DNA of 64,000 nucleotides from Antarcticibacterium arcticum (lineage in GTDB: Bacteria; Bacteroidota; Bacteroidia; Flavobacteriales; Flavobacteriaceae). Positions within the stretch are counted from its first letter, which is position 1. Every line of letters begins with the position of its first letter. The notes beneath the pieces were generated by a model, which worked only from the letters and a program-made list of their open reading frames with translations, made no database searches and was not told where the DNA came from. Below are positions 36,637-45,167 of the stretch, one piece after another. The translations under genes were made by a program, and so were the position numbers. The stretch spans positions 186,001 to 250,000 of the forward strand of contig NZ_CP042476.1 of the NCBI RefSeq assembly GCF_007993795.1. The letters run 5' to 3'.

Positions 36637-37449
36637 ATGAAAAAAGGATTATTGTTATTGGGAATGTTTTTAATGCTGGTTTCCTGCGGTGAATACCAAA
36701 AGGTATTAAAAAGTGCAGAACCCGGAGAAAAATACGCCCTTGCCGAGAAGCTTTATAACGAGGCGCAAGCAGAGAATAGTAAATCAAAATACCGTAAGGC
36801 ACTTCGTCTTTTTGAACAAATTGTGCCTCAATACCGGGGAAAACCTCAGGGTGAGAAGCTTACCTTTTTGTTTGCCAACACGTATTACCAATTGGGTGAT
36901 CATTACCTTGCCGGGTACCAGTTTGAGAGATTTACACAATCTTATCCAAACAGTGAACGTATAGAGGAGGCAGCTTTTAAAAGCGCAAAAAGTTATTACG
37001 AATTATCGCCAAGATATGACCTTGATCAAACTGAAACAGTTAAGGCCATCGACGAATTGCAAAAATATATAGTTACATATCCCGAGGGTGAGAATATTCA
37101 GGAAGCCAATCAACTGGCCACAGAGCTTCGCGTAAAGCTGGAGAAGAAGGCTTATGAGATTGCAAAGCAATATCACCATACAGAGAATTATAAGTCGGCA
37201 ATTGTAGCTTTCACCAATTTTATAAATGAATACCCGGGATCTCCTTTTAGAGAAGCCGCATTTTATCACCGGTTTGATTCAGCATACCAACTGGCTATTA
37301 ACAGTTACCAGTATTTACAGAAGGAAAGACTAACAGAGGCCCAGGGATTTTATAATAATTATATCAGGTTTTATTCTGAAGGAAGCCCTTATTACAATCA
37401 AATACAAGCTTCCAATCTGGACCTTGAAACAAGACTACAAAATTTTTAA
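36637..37449 (+). CDS. bamD: Outer-membrane protein assembly factor BamD
   Basis: A 270-residue lipoprotein of the Bam complex, which inserts beta-barrel proteins into the outer membrane. Lipobox LVSC with Cys16, then tetratricopeptide-like helical repeats: 'YALAEKLYNEAQAENSKSKY', 'LFANTYYQLGDHYLAGYQFE', 'FTQSYPNSERIEEAAFKSAK' and later copies. The start at 36637 is preferred because the -7 box lies just ahead and the lipoprotein signal then has a normal length. It is followed closely by rpoZ and coaBC. Confidence 0.95.
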   Translation: MKKGLLLLGMFLMLVSCGEYQKVLKSAEPGEKYALAEKLYNEAQAENSKSKYRKALRLFEQIVPQYRGKPQGEKLTFLFANTYYQLGDHYLAGYQFERFTQSYPNSERIEEAAFKSAKSYYELSPRYDLDQTETVKAIDELQKYIVTYPEGENIQEANQLATELRVKLEKKAYEIAKQYHHTENYKSAIVAFTNFINEYPGSPFREAAFYHRFDSAYQLAINSYQYLQKERLTEAQGFYNNYIRFYSEGSPYYNQIQASNLDLETRLQNF

Positions 37450-37454
37450 TACGA

Positions 37455-37790
37455 ATGAAGATGGATTTAAAAAAGAGCAGTGCACCAATTAACACCACTA
37501 CCATAGATAAAAATCTGGTAGATGCCCCAACAAATAATATTTATGAGGCAATTTCGGTAATTTCAAAAAGAGCAACTCAAATCAACTCTGAGATCAAAAA
37601 GGAACTTTTAGAGAAATTGGATGAGTTTGCAACTTACAATGACAGTTTAGACGAAATTTTTGAAAATAAAGAGCAGATCGAAGTTTCAAAATTTTATGAA
37701 AAATTACCTAAGCCACATTCCCTTGCAGTACAGGAATGGTTAGAGGATAAAATATACTACAGGAATACAAAGGAAACCGGGGAAAAGTAA
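37455..37790 (+). CDS. rpoZ: RNA polymerase omega subunit (Rpb6/RpoZ type)
   Basis: A 111-residue protein. 'NIYEAISVISKRATQINSEI' is the conserved helix that wraps the beta' subunit and helps RNA polymerase assembly. Bacteroidota omega proteins have this longer C-terminal part ('LPKPHSLAVQEWLEDKIYY'). Identification is good but rests on this one helix and on gene order (bamD-rpoZ-coaBC). ATG 37455 and ATG 37461 are both possible starts. Confidence 0.88.
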   Translation: MKMDLKKSSAPINTTTIDKNLVDAPTNNIYEAISVISKRATQINSEIKKELLEKLDEFATYNDSLDEIFENKEQIEVSKFYEKLPKPHSLAVQEWLEDKIYYRNTKETGEK

Positions 37791-37794
37791 TAGT

Positions 37795-39009
37795 ATGAGC
37801 ATACTGGAGGGCAAAAAGGTGCTTTTAGGCGTCACCGCCGGAATTGCTGCCTATAAATCGGCTCCTCTGGTAAGGTTATTTATAAAAGCCGGGGCGCAGG
37901 TGAAGGTTGTTATGACCCCTGCAGCAAAGGATTTTGTTACCCCGCTCACCCTTTCAACTCTTTCTAAAAACGAGGTGCTATCATCTTTTACCAATGAAGA
38001 AGATGAGAATGCCAAATGGAATAATCACGTAGAGATCGGCCTTTGGGCCGATCTTATGGTTATTGCACCCGCCACTGCCAATACACTTTCAAAAATGGCG
38101 GCGGGAGAAAGTGATAATTTTTTGCTCGCTACCTATCTTTCAGCTAAATGTCCTGTTTATTTTGCGCCTGCAATGGACCTGGATATGTTCAGGCATCCTG
38201 CCACACAAGGCAGTCTTGAAAAGCTTCAGTCTTACGGGAATGTAATGATTCCTGCTGAAACAGGAGAACTCGCCAGTGGATTATATGGAGAGGGAAGAAT
38301 GGCCGAACCTGAAAATATAATTAGCTTTATAACCCAGGACCTCTTGCAACATTTACCCCTTCGGAATAAAAAAATATTGATCACTGCCGGTCCTACATAC
38401 GAAGCTATAGACCCTGTGCGTTTTATAGGGAACCATTCCAGCGGGAAAATGGGCTTTGAACTGGCACGGGAAGCTGCAAAATTAGGAGCAGAGGTGGTAT
38501 TGGTCTGCGGCCCTACGCATTTAAAAACCGAAAATGACAGTATTCGTCTTATTAGAGTGGTAAGTGCAGGGGAAATGTATGAAGCTGTTCACGCCGAATA
38601 TGAGGGGGCGAATGTGGTTATTGCCGCAGCCGCGGTAGCAGATTATAAACCTAAAATTGTTGCAGCCCACAAACTTAAAAAACAGGAAAATAGTCTTAAT
38701 ATTGAGCTGGAACCAACCCGGGATATTCTGGCCTCATTGGGAGCATTAAAACAGCACCAAAAACTGGTGGGTTTTGCCCTTGAAACAGATAATGAACTTG
38801 AAAATGCCAGGGGAAAACTGGAAAGAAAGAACCTGGATTTCATTGTTCTTAATTCTCTTAAGGATGAAGGGGCAGGATTTAAGAGCGATACCAATAAAAT
38901 AAGTATTGTGACCCGCGATGAGGTAAAACGGTTTGACCTTAAGACCAAGACCGAAGTTGCCCGGGATATTTTAAATGAAGTAATTTTACTGCTGGATGAA
39001 AAAAATTAA
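37795..39009 (+). CDS. coaBC: Phosphopantothenoylcysteine decarboxylase / phosphopantothenate-cysteine ligase
   Basis: A 404-residue bifunctional enzyme for two steps of coenzyme A synthesis. The CoaC flavoprotein domain is at about 1-185: 'LLGVTAGIAAYKSAPLVR', 'VVMTPAAKDFVTPLTLSTLS', 'IAPATANTLSKMAAGESDN'. The CoaB ligase domain follows: 'ILITAGPTYEAIDPVRFIGN', 'NHSSGKMGFELAREAAKLGA', 'IAAAAVADYKPK'. Length is normal. Last 14 nt overlap the DUF4835 gene. It works in the same pathway as coaE at 44511. Confidence 0.97.
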   Translation: MSILEGKKVLLGVTAGIAAYKSAPLVRLFIKAGAQVKVVMTPAAKDFVTPLTLSTLSKNEVLSSFTNEEDENAKWNNHVEIGLWADLMVIAPATANTLSKMAAGESDNFLLATYLSAKCPVYFAPAMDLDMFRHPATQGSLEKLQSYGNVMIPAETGELASGLYGEGRMAEPENIISFITQDLLQHLPLRNKKILITAGPTYEAIDPVRFIGNHSSGKMGFELAREAAKLGAEVVLVCGPTHLKTENDSIRLIRVVSAGEMYEAVHAEYEGANVVIAAAAVADYKPKIVAAHKLKKQENSLNIELEPTRDILASLGALKQHQKLVGFALETDNELENARGKLERKNLDFIVLNSLKDEGAGFKSDTNKISIVTRDEVKRFDLKTKTEVARDILNEVILLLDEKN

Positions 39010-39886
39010 ACTTCTTATTGCTTTGTTTTTTACAGTTGGTTTTGTGCAGGCACAGGAACTTAACTGTGATGTTATCGTAAATTCTGAACAAACCGGAAGA
39101 ACCAATTTACCCGTTTTTAGGACCTTGCAAAGGTCTATATCAGAATTTGTAAACCAGACCACATGGACTACCCAGGATTTTAGTCCTAATGAAAGGATCA
39201 ATTGCAGTATTTTCATCAATATTATTAGTTTTGACAATGAATCTTTCACAGGTACAATACAGGTGCAGTCTTCGCGGCCTGTGTTTGGCTCCACGCTAAT
39301 AACGCCTGTGTTTAACTTTAACGATACACAATTCTCCTTTAACTACAGGGAATTTGAACCTTTAAATTACAGCCCGGCTTCTTATTCTTCCAATTTGGTA
39401 TCTGTGATCTCATATTATGTGTTTACCATATTGGGTCTGGATGCAGATACTTTTCAACAGGGTGGGGGCACACCCTATTTTGAAGAAGCAAACAGAATTG
39501 TTACTACGGCCCAACAAAGCAATCTGGCAGGTTGGAGAGGGTCTGACGGGAACAGCTCGAGATACCGCCTTAATGCCGATCTATTATCAAATGCATTTTT
39601 AGGTTACCGCACCGCCCTTTACCAATATCACAGGCAGGGCCTGGACCTTATGCATAAAGATCCCGCAGCAGGGAAACAGGGAATTGCAAAGGCTGTAGAA
39701 AGCCTTGGAGCGCTGAATCAAAACAGGCCAAATTCACTTCCTATGCGTATTTTCTTTGATGCCAAGGCTCAGGAAATTGAACAGATCTTTACTGCGGGGC
39801 CAAACGTGCCGTTACGGGATATGGTAGACGTGTTAAACCGCGCTGCTCCTATGTATTCAGAAAACTGGCGCAGGATTCAATTCTAA
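38996..39886 (+). CDS. DUF4835 family secreted protein
   Basis: A 296-residue exported protein. Signal peptide 1-19 (LLIALFFTVGFVQA, cleavage before QELNCDV). The body 'FRTLQRSISEFVNQTTWT', 'SPNERINCSIFINI', 'FNDTQFSFNYREFEPLNYSP' and 'VISYYVFTILGLDADTF' matches the Bacteroidota-specific DUF4835 family, which is regularly found next to coaBC and recN. The function is unknown; a periplasmic or outer-membrane role is likely from the signal. Its start overlaps coaBC by 14 nt. Confidence 0.93.
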   Translation: MKKIKLLIALFFTVGFVQAQELNCDVIVNSEQTGRTNLPVFRTLQRSISEFVNQTTWTTQDFSPNERINCSIFINIISFDNESFTGTIQVQSSRPVFGSTLITPVFNFNDTQFSFNYREFEPLNYSPASYSSNLVSVISYYVFTILGLDADTFQQGGGTPYFEEANRIVTTAQQSNLAGWRGSDGNSSRYRLNADLLSNAFLGYRTALYQYHRQGLDLMHKDPAAGKQGIAKAVESLGALNQNRPNSLPMRIFFDAKAQEIEQIFTAGPNVPLRDMVDVLNRAAPMYSENWRRIQF

Positions 39887-39948
39887 TTCATTCCGGCTTT
39901 GACAGAGAAGATTTTCTCATGTATCTTTAGCTTCAAAATTGATACACT

Positions 39949-41601
39949 TTGCTTACAGCATTATCCATAAAAAATTACGCCCTTATAGAAGATATTAAAA
40001 TTGATCTTAAAAAGGGATTTACTATAATAACCGGGGAAACCGGGGCGGGGAAATCTATTATGCTGGGTGCCCTGGGCCTGCTCCTTGGCAAGCGGGCAGA
40101 TTACAGCGTAATAAGAAATACGGGAAATAAATGTGTAATTGAAGGAAGCTTTGATATTTCCAATTACAATTTGACGGACTTTTTCCTTGCTGAAGATCTC
40201 GACTTTGAGGAACAAACAATTATTCGACGGGAGATCCTTACTTCCGGAAAATCCCGTGCATTTATAAATGATACTCCCGTAACCCTACCGGTTTTGGTAA
40301 AACTTGGTGATCTTTTAATAGATATTCACGGGCAACACCAAACCTTAAGCCTTGGTGAAAATCAATATCAATTCCAGGTAATAGATATTCTTGCAGGAAA
40401 CACCCCGGGGTTGAAAGAATACAGGGAGGAAATGCGATCCCTTAAAAAGCTGGACCAACGATTAAATACTTTAAAAGAAGAGCAGGCTCTGGCCATTAGA
40501 GAACATGATTACAATCTCTATCTTTTAAAGGAACTCAAGGAAGCAAGGTTAAAGGACGGGCAGCAGGAGGAAATGGAGGAACGAAGTGAGGAGCTGAGCA
40601 ATGTGGAGTTGCTTACCGAACAATTGGGAACCTCCGTTTCATTAATACAACAGGAGGAGACAGGAACCCTTTCGCAGTTAAAGGAGATAAGGGCACACCT
40701 TACTAAAATAGCCGGGTTTTCAGGGAACTATGCAGGTTTAAGGGAACGTGTGGAGAGCGTGATCATAGAAATGGATGACATTGCCCTGGAACTTGAAAAT
40801 TTACTGGAGCGTGTGGAGGCCAATCCCGGGGAGCTGGAGGAAGTGAACGCGAAACTTCAGGTGATTTTTAATTTACAGAAAAAACATGCCGCTTCGACAA
40901 TAGCAGAACTGTTGGAAATTACAAAAACGCTTCAGGAAAAAGTTGACCTTACGGAGAATGCTGAAGCAGATCTTTCTAATCTTCAGAAGGAAATAAAGGC
41001 CAAAAAAGACCAACTTTCAGCAATTGCAAAAAAGATACACGACAACAGGGCAAAAGTTATTCCCGGGTTTGTTGGCAATGTTGAGCGCATAATTGCCGAT
41101 CTTGGAATGCCCAACGCCCGACTAAAAATTGACCTGAAATTACAGAAGGAATATTTTACCAACGGGCAGGACGAGCTCACCTGGTATCTTTCAGCCAATA
41201 AAGGCGGTGATTTTAATGATATTAAAAAAGCAGCATCCGGTGGGGAGCTTTCCAGAATCATGCTGGCCATAAAGAGTATACTGGCAACCCAAAGTAAATT
41301 ACCAACGATTATTTTTGACGAAATAGATACCGGGGTTTCGGGAGATATTGCTCAAAAAATGGGAGATATACTTCAAAAGATGGGTATTGATATGCAGGTG
41401 ATCGCAATTACTCATTTGCCGCAAATAGCAGGGAAGGGCAGCAGCCATTTCAAGATCTTTAAGGAAGATGTTGAAGAAACCACGGTTACCAGGATTAGGC
41501 AACTGGAAACTGCAGAGCGTATTGAAGAACTGGCCATGATGCTTGGCGGTAATACTTTAAGCGCATCGGCAATGGCCCATGCAAAGGCTTTACTTAATTA
41601 A
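39949..41601 (+). CDS. recN: DNA repair protein RecN
   Basis: A 550-residue SMC-like ATPase acting in double-strand-break repair. Walker A GETGAGKS is at 29-36 after 'LSIKNYALIEDIKIDL'. A long coiled coil spans about 160-370 (TLKEEQALAIREHDYNLYLL onward). The signature motif 'AASGGELSRIMLAIKSI' and Walker B 'PTIIFDEIDTGVSG' are in the C-terminal lobe, with 'VIAITHLPQIAGKG' after them. The start is TTG; homologues begin at the same residue. A TATCTTTA sequence (one change from the -7 consensus) lies at 39922-39929. Confidence 0.97.
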   Translation: MLTALSIKNYALIEDIKIDLKKGFTIITGETGAGKSIMLGALGLLLGKRADYSVIRNTGNKCVIEGSFDISNYNLTDFFLAEDLDFEEQTIIRREILTSGKSRAFINDTPVTLPVLVKLGDLLIDIHGQHQTLSLGENQYQFQVIDILAGNTPGLKEYREEMRSLKKLDQRLNTLKEEQALAIREHDYNLYLLKELKEARLKDGQQEEMEERSEELSNVELLTEQLGTSVSLIQQEETGTLSQLKEIRAHLTKIAGFSGNYAGLRERVESVIIEMDDIALELENLLERVEANPGELEEVNAKLQVIFNLQKKHAASTIAELLEITKTLQEKVDLTENAEADLSNLQKEIKAKKDQLSAIAKKIHDNRAKVIPGFVGNVERIIADLGMPNARLKIDLKLQKEYFTNGQDELTWYLSANKGGDFNDIKKAASGGELSRIMLAIKSILATQSKLPTIIFDEIDTGVSGDIAQKMGDILQKMGIDMQVIAITHLPQIAGKGSSHFKIFKEDVEETTVTRIRQLETAERIEELAMMLGGNTLSASAMAHAKALLN

Positions 41602-41651
41602 TTCAAGTTTGTTATATTTACAAGCTTAAACAACCATTTAAAAAATATCAC

Positions 41652-42473
41652 ATGTCATACAATCTACTAAAAGGAAAAAGAGGTATAATTTTCGGGGCCC
41701 TGGATGAGAATTCCATTGCCTGGAAAACTGCCGAAAGAGTTCACGAAGAAGGGGGAAAATTTGTACTTACAAATGCTCCAATTGCTTTAAGAATGGGAAC
41801 TCTTACCGCTTTGGGTGAAAAAACCAATTCTGAGATCATTCCTGCAGATGCCACAAGTATTGAGGATCTTGAAAATTTAGTAGAAAAAGCACAGGAGATC
41901 CTTGGGGGGAAACTTGATTTTGTGTTGCACTCCATAGGAATGTCCGTTAACGTGCGTAAAGGGAATCATTATACCAATATGAACTATGATTTCACCACCA
42001 AAGGCTGGGATATTTCGGCTGTTTCTTTTCATAAGACCATGCAGGTCCTTTATAAAAAAGATGCGATGAATGAGTGGGGAAGTATTGTTGCGTTGACCTA
42101 TATGGCCGCCCAACGTGTTTTTCCGGATTATAATGATATGGCCGATAACAAGGCGTATCTGGAGTCTATAGCGCGTAGTTTTGGATATTTCTTTGGAACA
42201 GAGAAAAAGGTACGTGTAAATACCATTTCCCAATCCCCAACTCCCACAACAGCGGGACAGGGAGTGAAAGGTTTTGACGGTTTTATTGCGTATGCCGATA
42301 AAATGTCACCATTGGGTAACGCTACAGCTTTAGAGTGTGCAGATTATACCGTAAGTTTATTTTCAGATCTTACAAAAAAGGTCACCCTACAAAATTTATT
42401 TAATGACGGCGGATTCTCAAACATGGGTGTAAGCCAGCAGGTGATGGAAACTTTTATGAAAGACCAGGAATAA
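41652..42473 (+). CDS. fabI: Enoyl-[acyl-carrier-protein] reductase (FabI)
   Basis: A 273-residue NADH-dependent reductase completing each fatty-acid elongation cycle. It is a classical short-chain-dehydrogenase fold of the FabI branch: 'KGKRGIIFGALDENSIAWKT' is the cofactor site, then 'VLHSIGMSVN', the active-site 'GSIVALTYMAAQRVFPDYND', with the YX6K tyrosine and lysine pattern continuing in 'MADNKAYLESIARSF', and 'RVNTISQSPTPT'. Length is normal. A TATATTTA box lies about 35 nt upstream, and a terminator follows. Confidence 0.97.
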   Translation: MSYNLLKGKRGIIFGALDENSIAWKTAERVHEEGGKFVLTNAPIALRMGTLTALGEKTNSEIIPADATSIEDLENLVEKAQEILGGKLDFVLHSIGMSVNVRKGNHYTNMNYDFTTKGWDISAVSFHKTMQVLYKKDAMNEWGSIVALTYMAAQRVFPDYNDMADNKAYLESIARSFGYFFGTEKKVRVNTISQSPTPTTAGQGVKGFDGFIAYADKMSPLGNATALECADYTVSLFSDLTKKVTLQNLFNDGGFSNMGVSQQVMETFMKDQE

Positions 42474-42497
42474 TAATGCAATAACTTATCCTGAAAT

Positions 42498-42528
42498 TGG
42501 CCCCGTTATTATTCGGGGCTTTATTTTA
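42498..42528 (+). terminator. Terminator of fabI
   Basis: GCCCCG (42500-42505) pairs with CGGGGC (42514-42519), followed by TTTATTTTA. Confidence 0.85.
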
Positions 42529-42545
42529 GCCTAAATTTTCACTTT

Positions 42546-43583
42546 TTGAACCAACCTAATGTGTTAACCTATTCCTTTATAATTCCGGTTTACAACAGGC
42601 CCGGGGAGATCCTGGAATTGCTGCAAAGTATGGTGGCACTGCGGTTTGATAGGGAATATGAGATAGTTGTGGTAGAAGATGGTTCCACAGTGCCCTGTGA
42701 GGAGGTGGTTGCTCAGTTCAGGAATAAATTAAATATCAGTTATTACCAAAAACCCAATTCCGGCCCGGGAGATTCCCGTAATTACGGGATGAAAAAAGCA
42801 AAAGGAAATTACTTTCTTATTCTTGATTCAGATGTACTCCTTCCGCCGCAATATTTAAAGGAGGTCGATCTCTCTTTATCCTTAAATTATTTCGACTGTT
42901 TTGGTGGGCCCGATGCGGCCGATGAAAGTTTTACAGATCTTCAAAAAGCGATAAATTATTCAATGACCTCTCTTTTTACTACGGGAGGGATAAGAGGCCA
43001 AAAAAATGCAGTGGGGAAATTCCAGCCCAGGAGTTTTAATATGGGACTTTCTCAAAAGGCTTTCCAGGCTTCAGGAGGTTTCGGCTTTATTCACCCGGGA
43101 GAAGATCCGGATCTTGCATTGAGACTGGAGGAGCTGGGATTCAAAACGGCCCTCGTTCCGGAGGCATTTGTGTATCATAAAAGAAGGATAGACTGGGGTA
43201 AATTTCATATTCAGGTATATAAATTTGGAAAAGTAAGGCCCATTCTCAATAATTGGCATCCACAATCGGCCAAGATCACTTATTGGTTTCCTTCGCTGTT
43301 TATAATTGGTCTGTTAATTGCCGCCTTACTTTTATTGGCGGGAAATCCCTTTTTATTCCTTGTTTATTTATTCTATTTTGGAATAATAGGTTTGGATGCT
43401 GCCATTAAGAATAAAAGTTTTAATATTGGAATAGCAGCGATCCCTGCAACATTCATCCAATTTTTGGGTTATGGTAAAGGGTTCCTTATTTCGGTTTGGA
43501 AAATAAATTTTTTGAAGATGGAGCCTGAAATTGCATTCCCAGAATTATTTTTTAATGATATCAAAAAAGAAAAAACAAGGTAA
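42546..43583 (+). CDS. Glycosyltransferase family 2 membrane protein
   Basis: A 345-residue glycosyltransferase. GT-A fold with 'YSFIIPVYNRPGEILELLQS', 'IVVVEDGSTVPCEEVV', 'SGPGDSRNYGMKKAKGNYFL' and the metal-binding DSD in 'LILDSDVLLPP'. After the catalytic part (about 1-235) come two transmembrane segments at about 245-285. It probably transfers a sugar to a lipid or polymer at the inner membrane; the substrate is unknown. The start is TTG 42546 or GTG 42561. Its end overlaps the YbbR gene by 29 nt. Confidence 0.9.
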   Translation: MNQPNVLTYSFIIPVYNRPGEILELLQSMVALRFDREYEIVVVEDGSTVPCEEVVAQFRNKLNISYYQKPNSGPGDSRNYGMKKAKGNYFLILDSDVLLPPQYLKEVDLSLSLNYFDCFGGPDAADESFTDLQKAINYSMTSLFTTGGIRGQKNAVGKFQPRSFNMGLSQKAFQASGGFGFIHPGEDPDLALRLEELGFKTALVPEAFVYHKRRIDWGKFHIQVYKFGKVRPILNNWHPQSAKITYWFPSLFIIGLLIAALLLLAGNPFLFLVYLFYFGIIGLDAAIKNKSFNIGIAAIPATFIQFLGYGKGFLISVWKINFLKMEPEIAFPELFFNDIKKEKTR

Positions 43584-44514
43584 GCCCTGGATCAAACGCG
43601 GCCCGCTGAAGACATTCCTGTTCTTCCTGGGGTTCTCTACCGTGATATGGATCTTTGTGCAGTTCGCCAAACAATATACAGTTCCCGTGGAATTGCCACT
43701 TACTTATATAAATGTTCCCAAGGATAAGCTTCTGGTTGACCAAAACCCTGCATCTCTTAATCTTAGGGTTAAAGATTACGGATTTAATATTGCCCGTTTC
43801 AAAATGTTTCCTCCGGCCCTTCGAATAGATGTAAGTGATTCCCGGGAAGATAACCGGCAACTGGTCTATGATTTGGAACAGCAAAAACCTGCCCTCCTTG
43901 CCCAGTTAAATTTAGATTTTGAAAATGTGACTTTTTTGCAAAATAACCTGCGAATAAATTTTGAACAGAAAGCCGTAAAAACGGTTAGCATTGTTCCAAA
44001 TATTGAACTTGGTTTTGCGGTAGGATATTCGGCGCTGGAAGAGGTAAAACTTCAGCCGGATACAATGAGGGTAAGTGGCCCACAAAGTATACTTGACACG
44101 CTGGAAGAGGTACGCACCGTACAGCTTAAGATAAATAATATAAGTAACGATCTGCAGGGGAGTATAAAACTGGATAAAGGCGGACTTGAAAAAGTTACAT
44201 TTTTCCAGGAGGAAGTGAATTATTCCCTGCGCACCGATAAATTTACTGAGGGCAGGATTGAAATTCCTATTGAGCTTCAAAATGTGCCCAAAGGATATAA
44301 CGTGGTAATTTTTCCAAAAGAAGTGGCGGTATTTTATCAGGTAAGTCTGAATGATTTTGAAAAGATCAAATCTACCGCATTTAAAGTAGTGGTAGATTTT
44401 AGAAATGAACTGCCTAAAGAAGGTTTTCTGCTGGCGCAGGTAATTCAAAAACCCAGCCTGGTTAATAATGTTCGGTTAAATGAAAAGAAGATCCAATTCG
44501 TAGTAAAACGATGA
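43555..44514 (+). CDS. YbbR-like domain protein
   Basis: A 319-residue membrane-anchored protein. After a basic start there is a transmembrane helix at about 18-36 (TFLFFLGFSTVIWIFVQF). The rest is a set of beta-sheet YbbR-type repeats, for example 'VPVELPLTYINVPKDKLLV' and later 'RIEIPIELQNVPKGYNVVIF'. In Firmicutes such proteins regulate cyclic-di-AMP synthase; here no such partner is adjacent, so the role is unknown. The start is ATG 43555, since upstream codons overlap the glycosyltransferase further. It overlaps coaE by 4 nt. Confidence 0.85.
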   Translation: MISKKKKQGKPWIKRGPLKTFLFFLGFSTVIWIFVQFAKQYTVPVELPLTYINVPKDKLLVDQNPASLNLRVKDYGFNIARFKMFPPALRIDVSDSREDNRQLVYDLEQQKPALLAQLNLDFENVTFLQNNLRINFEQKAVKTVSIVPNIELGFAVGYSALEEVKLQPDTMRVSGPQSILDTLEEVRTVQLKINNISNDLQGSIKLDKGGLEKVTFFQEEVNYSLRTDKFTEGRIEIPIELQNVPKGYNVVIFPKEVAVFYQVSLNDFEKIKSTAFKVVVDFRNELPKEGFLLAQVIQKPSLVNNVRLNEKKIQFVVKR

Positions 44515-45101
44515 AAGTTGTAGGCCTTACCGGTGGAATAGGAAGTGGTAAAACCACTGTGGCCGGCTTTTTTAAAGAACTGGATGTTCCGGTATATATT
44601 GCAGATGAGGCTGGGAAAAATTTAATGGTCACCTCCCAAGAAGTTAAAGGCTCTATAATTGATCTTCTTGGTGCAAAAGCATACACAGGCGGATTGCCGG
44701 ACAGAAAATATATTGCTTCAAAAGTTTTTTCTTCTCCCGAAAAACTGGAAGCTCTTAACAGGATTATTCATCCCGCTGTGGCCCTGGATTTTGAACAGTG
44801 GGTAACCACGCAAACCTTTCCTTATATTATATATGAAGCTGCCATCCTCTTTGAAAGTGGCGGTTATAAAAAATGCGATGCGGTAATTCTTGTTACTGCC
44901 CCGTTAGAAAAAAGGATAGAAAGATTACGCGAGCGGGACCAAAGTTCTTTAGAGGAAATTGAAGCCAGAATGCATCACCAATGGAGTGATGAACAAAAAC
45001 GTAAATTGGCAAATTTTGAAATTATTAATTCAGATTTATCTTTTACTAAAGAACAGGTGCAAATTCTTCATGAAATTCTCTTAAAACCTAGTAAAAATTA
45101 G
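44511..45101 (+). CDS. coaE: Dephospho-CoA kinase
   Basis: A 196-residue P-loop kinase that phosphorylates dephospho-CoA, the last step of coenzyme A synthesis. P-loop GGIGSGKTT is at 8-16, followed by 'VYIADEAGKNLM', 'ALNRIIHPAVALDFEQW', 'YEAAILFESG' and 'LRERDQSSLEEIEARMHHQW'. Length is normal. It overlaps the YbbR gene and completes the CoA set with coaBC. Confidence 0.97.
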   Translation: MKVVGLTGGIGSGKTTVAGFFKELDVPVYIADEAGKNLMVTSQEVKGSIIDLLGAKAYTGGLPDRKYIASKVFSSPEKLEALNRIIHPAVALDFEQWVTTQTFPYIIYEAAILFESGGYKKCDAVILVTAPLEKRIERLRERDQSSLEEIEARMHHQWSDEQKRKLANFEIINSDLSFTKEQVQILHEILLKPSKN

Positions 45102-45110
45102 GGTTTGTTA

Positions 45111-45129
45111 TGTTAACGTTTGGTTAAAG
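45111..45129 (+). promoter_or_regulatory. GTTAA-repeat motif upstream of the two-component operon
   Basis: TGTTAACGTTTGGTTAAAG contains GTTAA at 45112 and 45123, 11 nt apart, a spacing typical of OmpR-family response-regulator sites. The first 11 bases, TGTTAACGTTT, recur on the minus strand at 47618-47608 ahead of the HYR gene. Confidence 0.35.
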
Positions 45130-45155
45130 GGATTATCCTCTAAATGTTAAAATCT

Positions 45156-45163
45156 TACTTTTG
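45156..45163 (+). promoter_or_regulatory. -7 promoter element of the two-component operon
   Basis: TACTTTTG, an exact TAnnTTTG match, ends only 4 nt before the histidine kinase ATG. The transcript would have almost no leader. Confidence 0.55.
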
Positions 45164-45167
45164 AAGC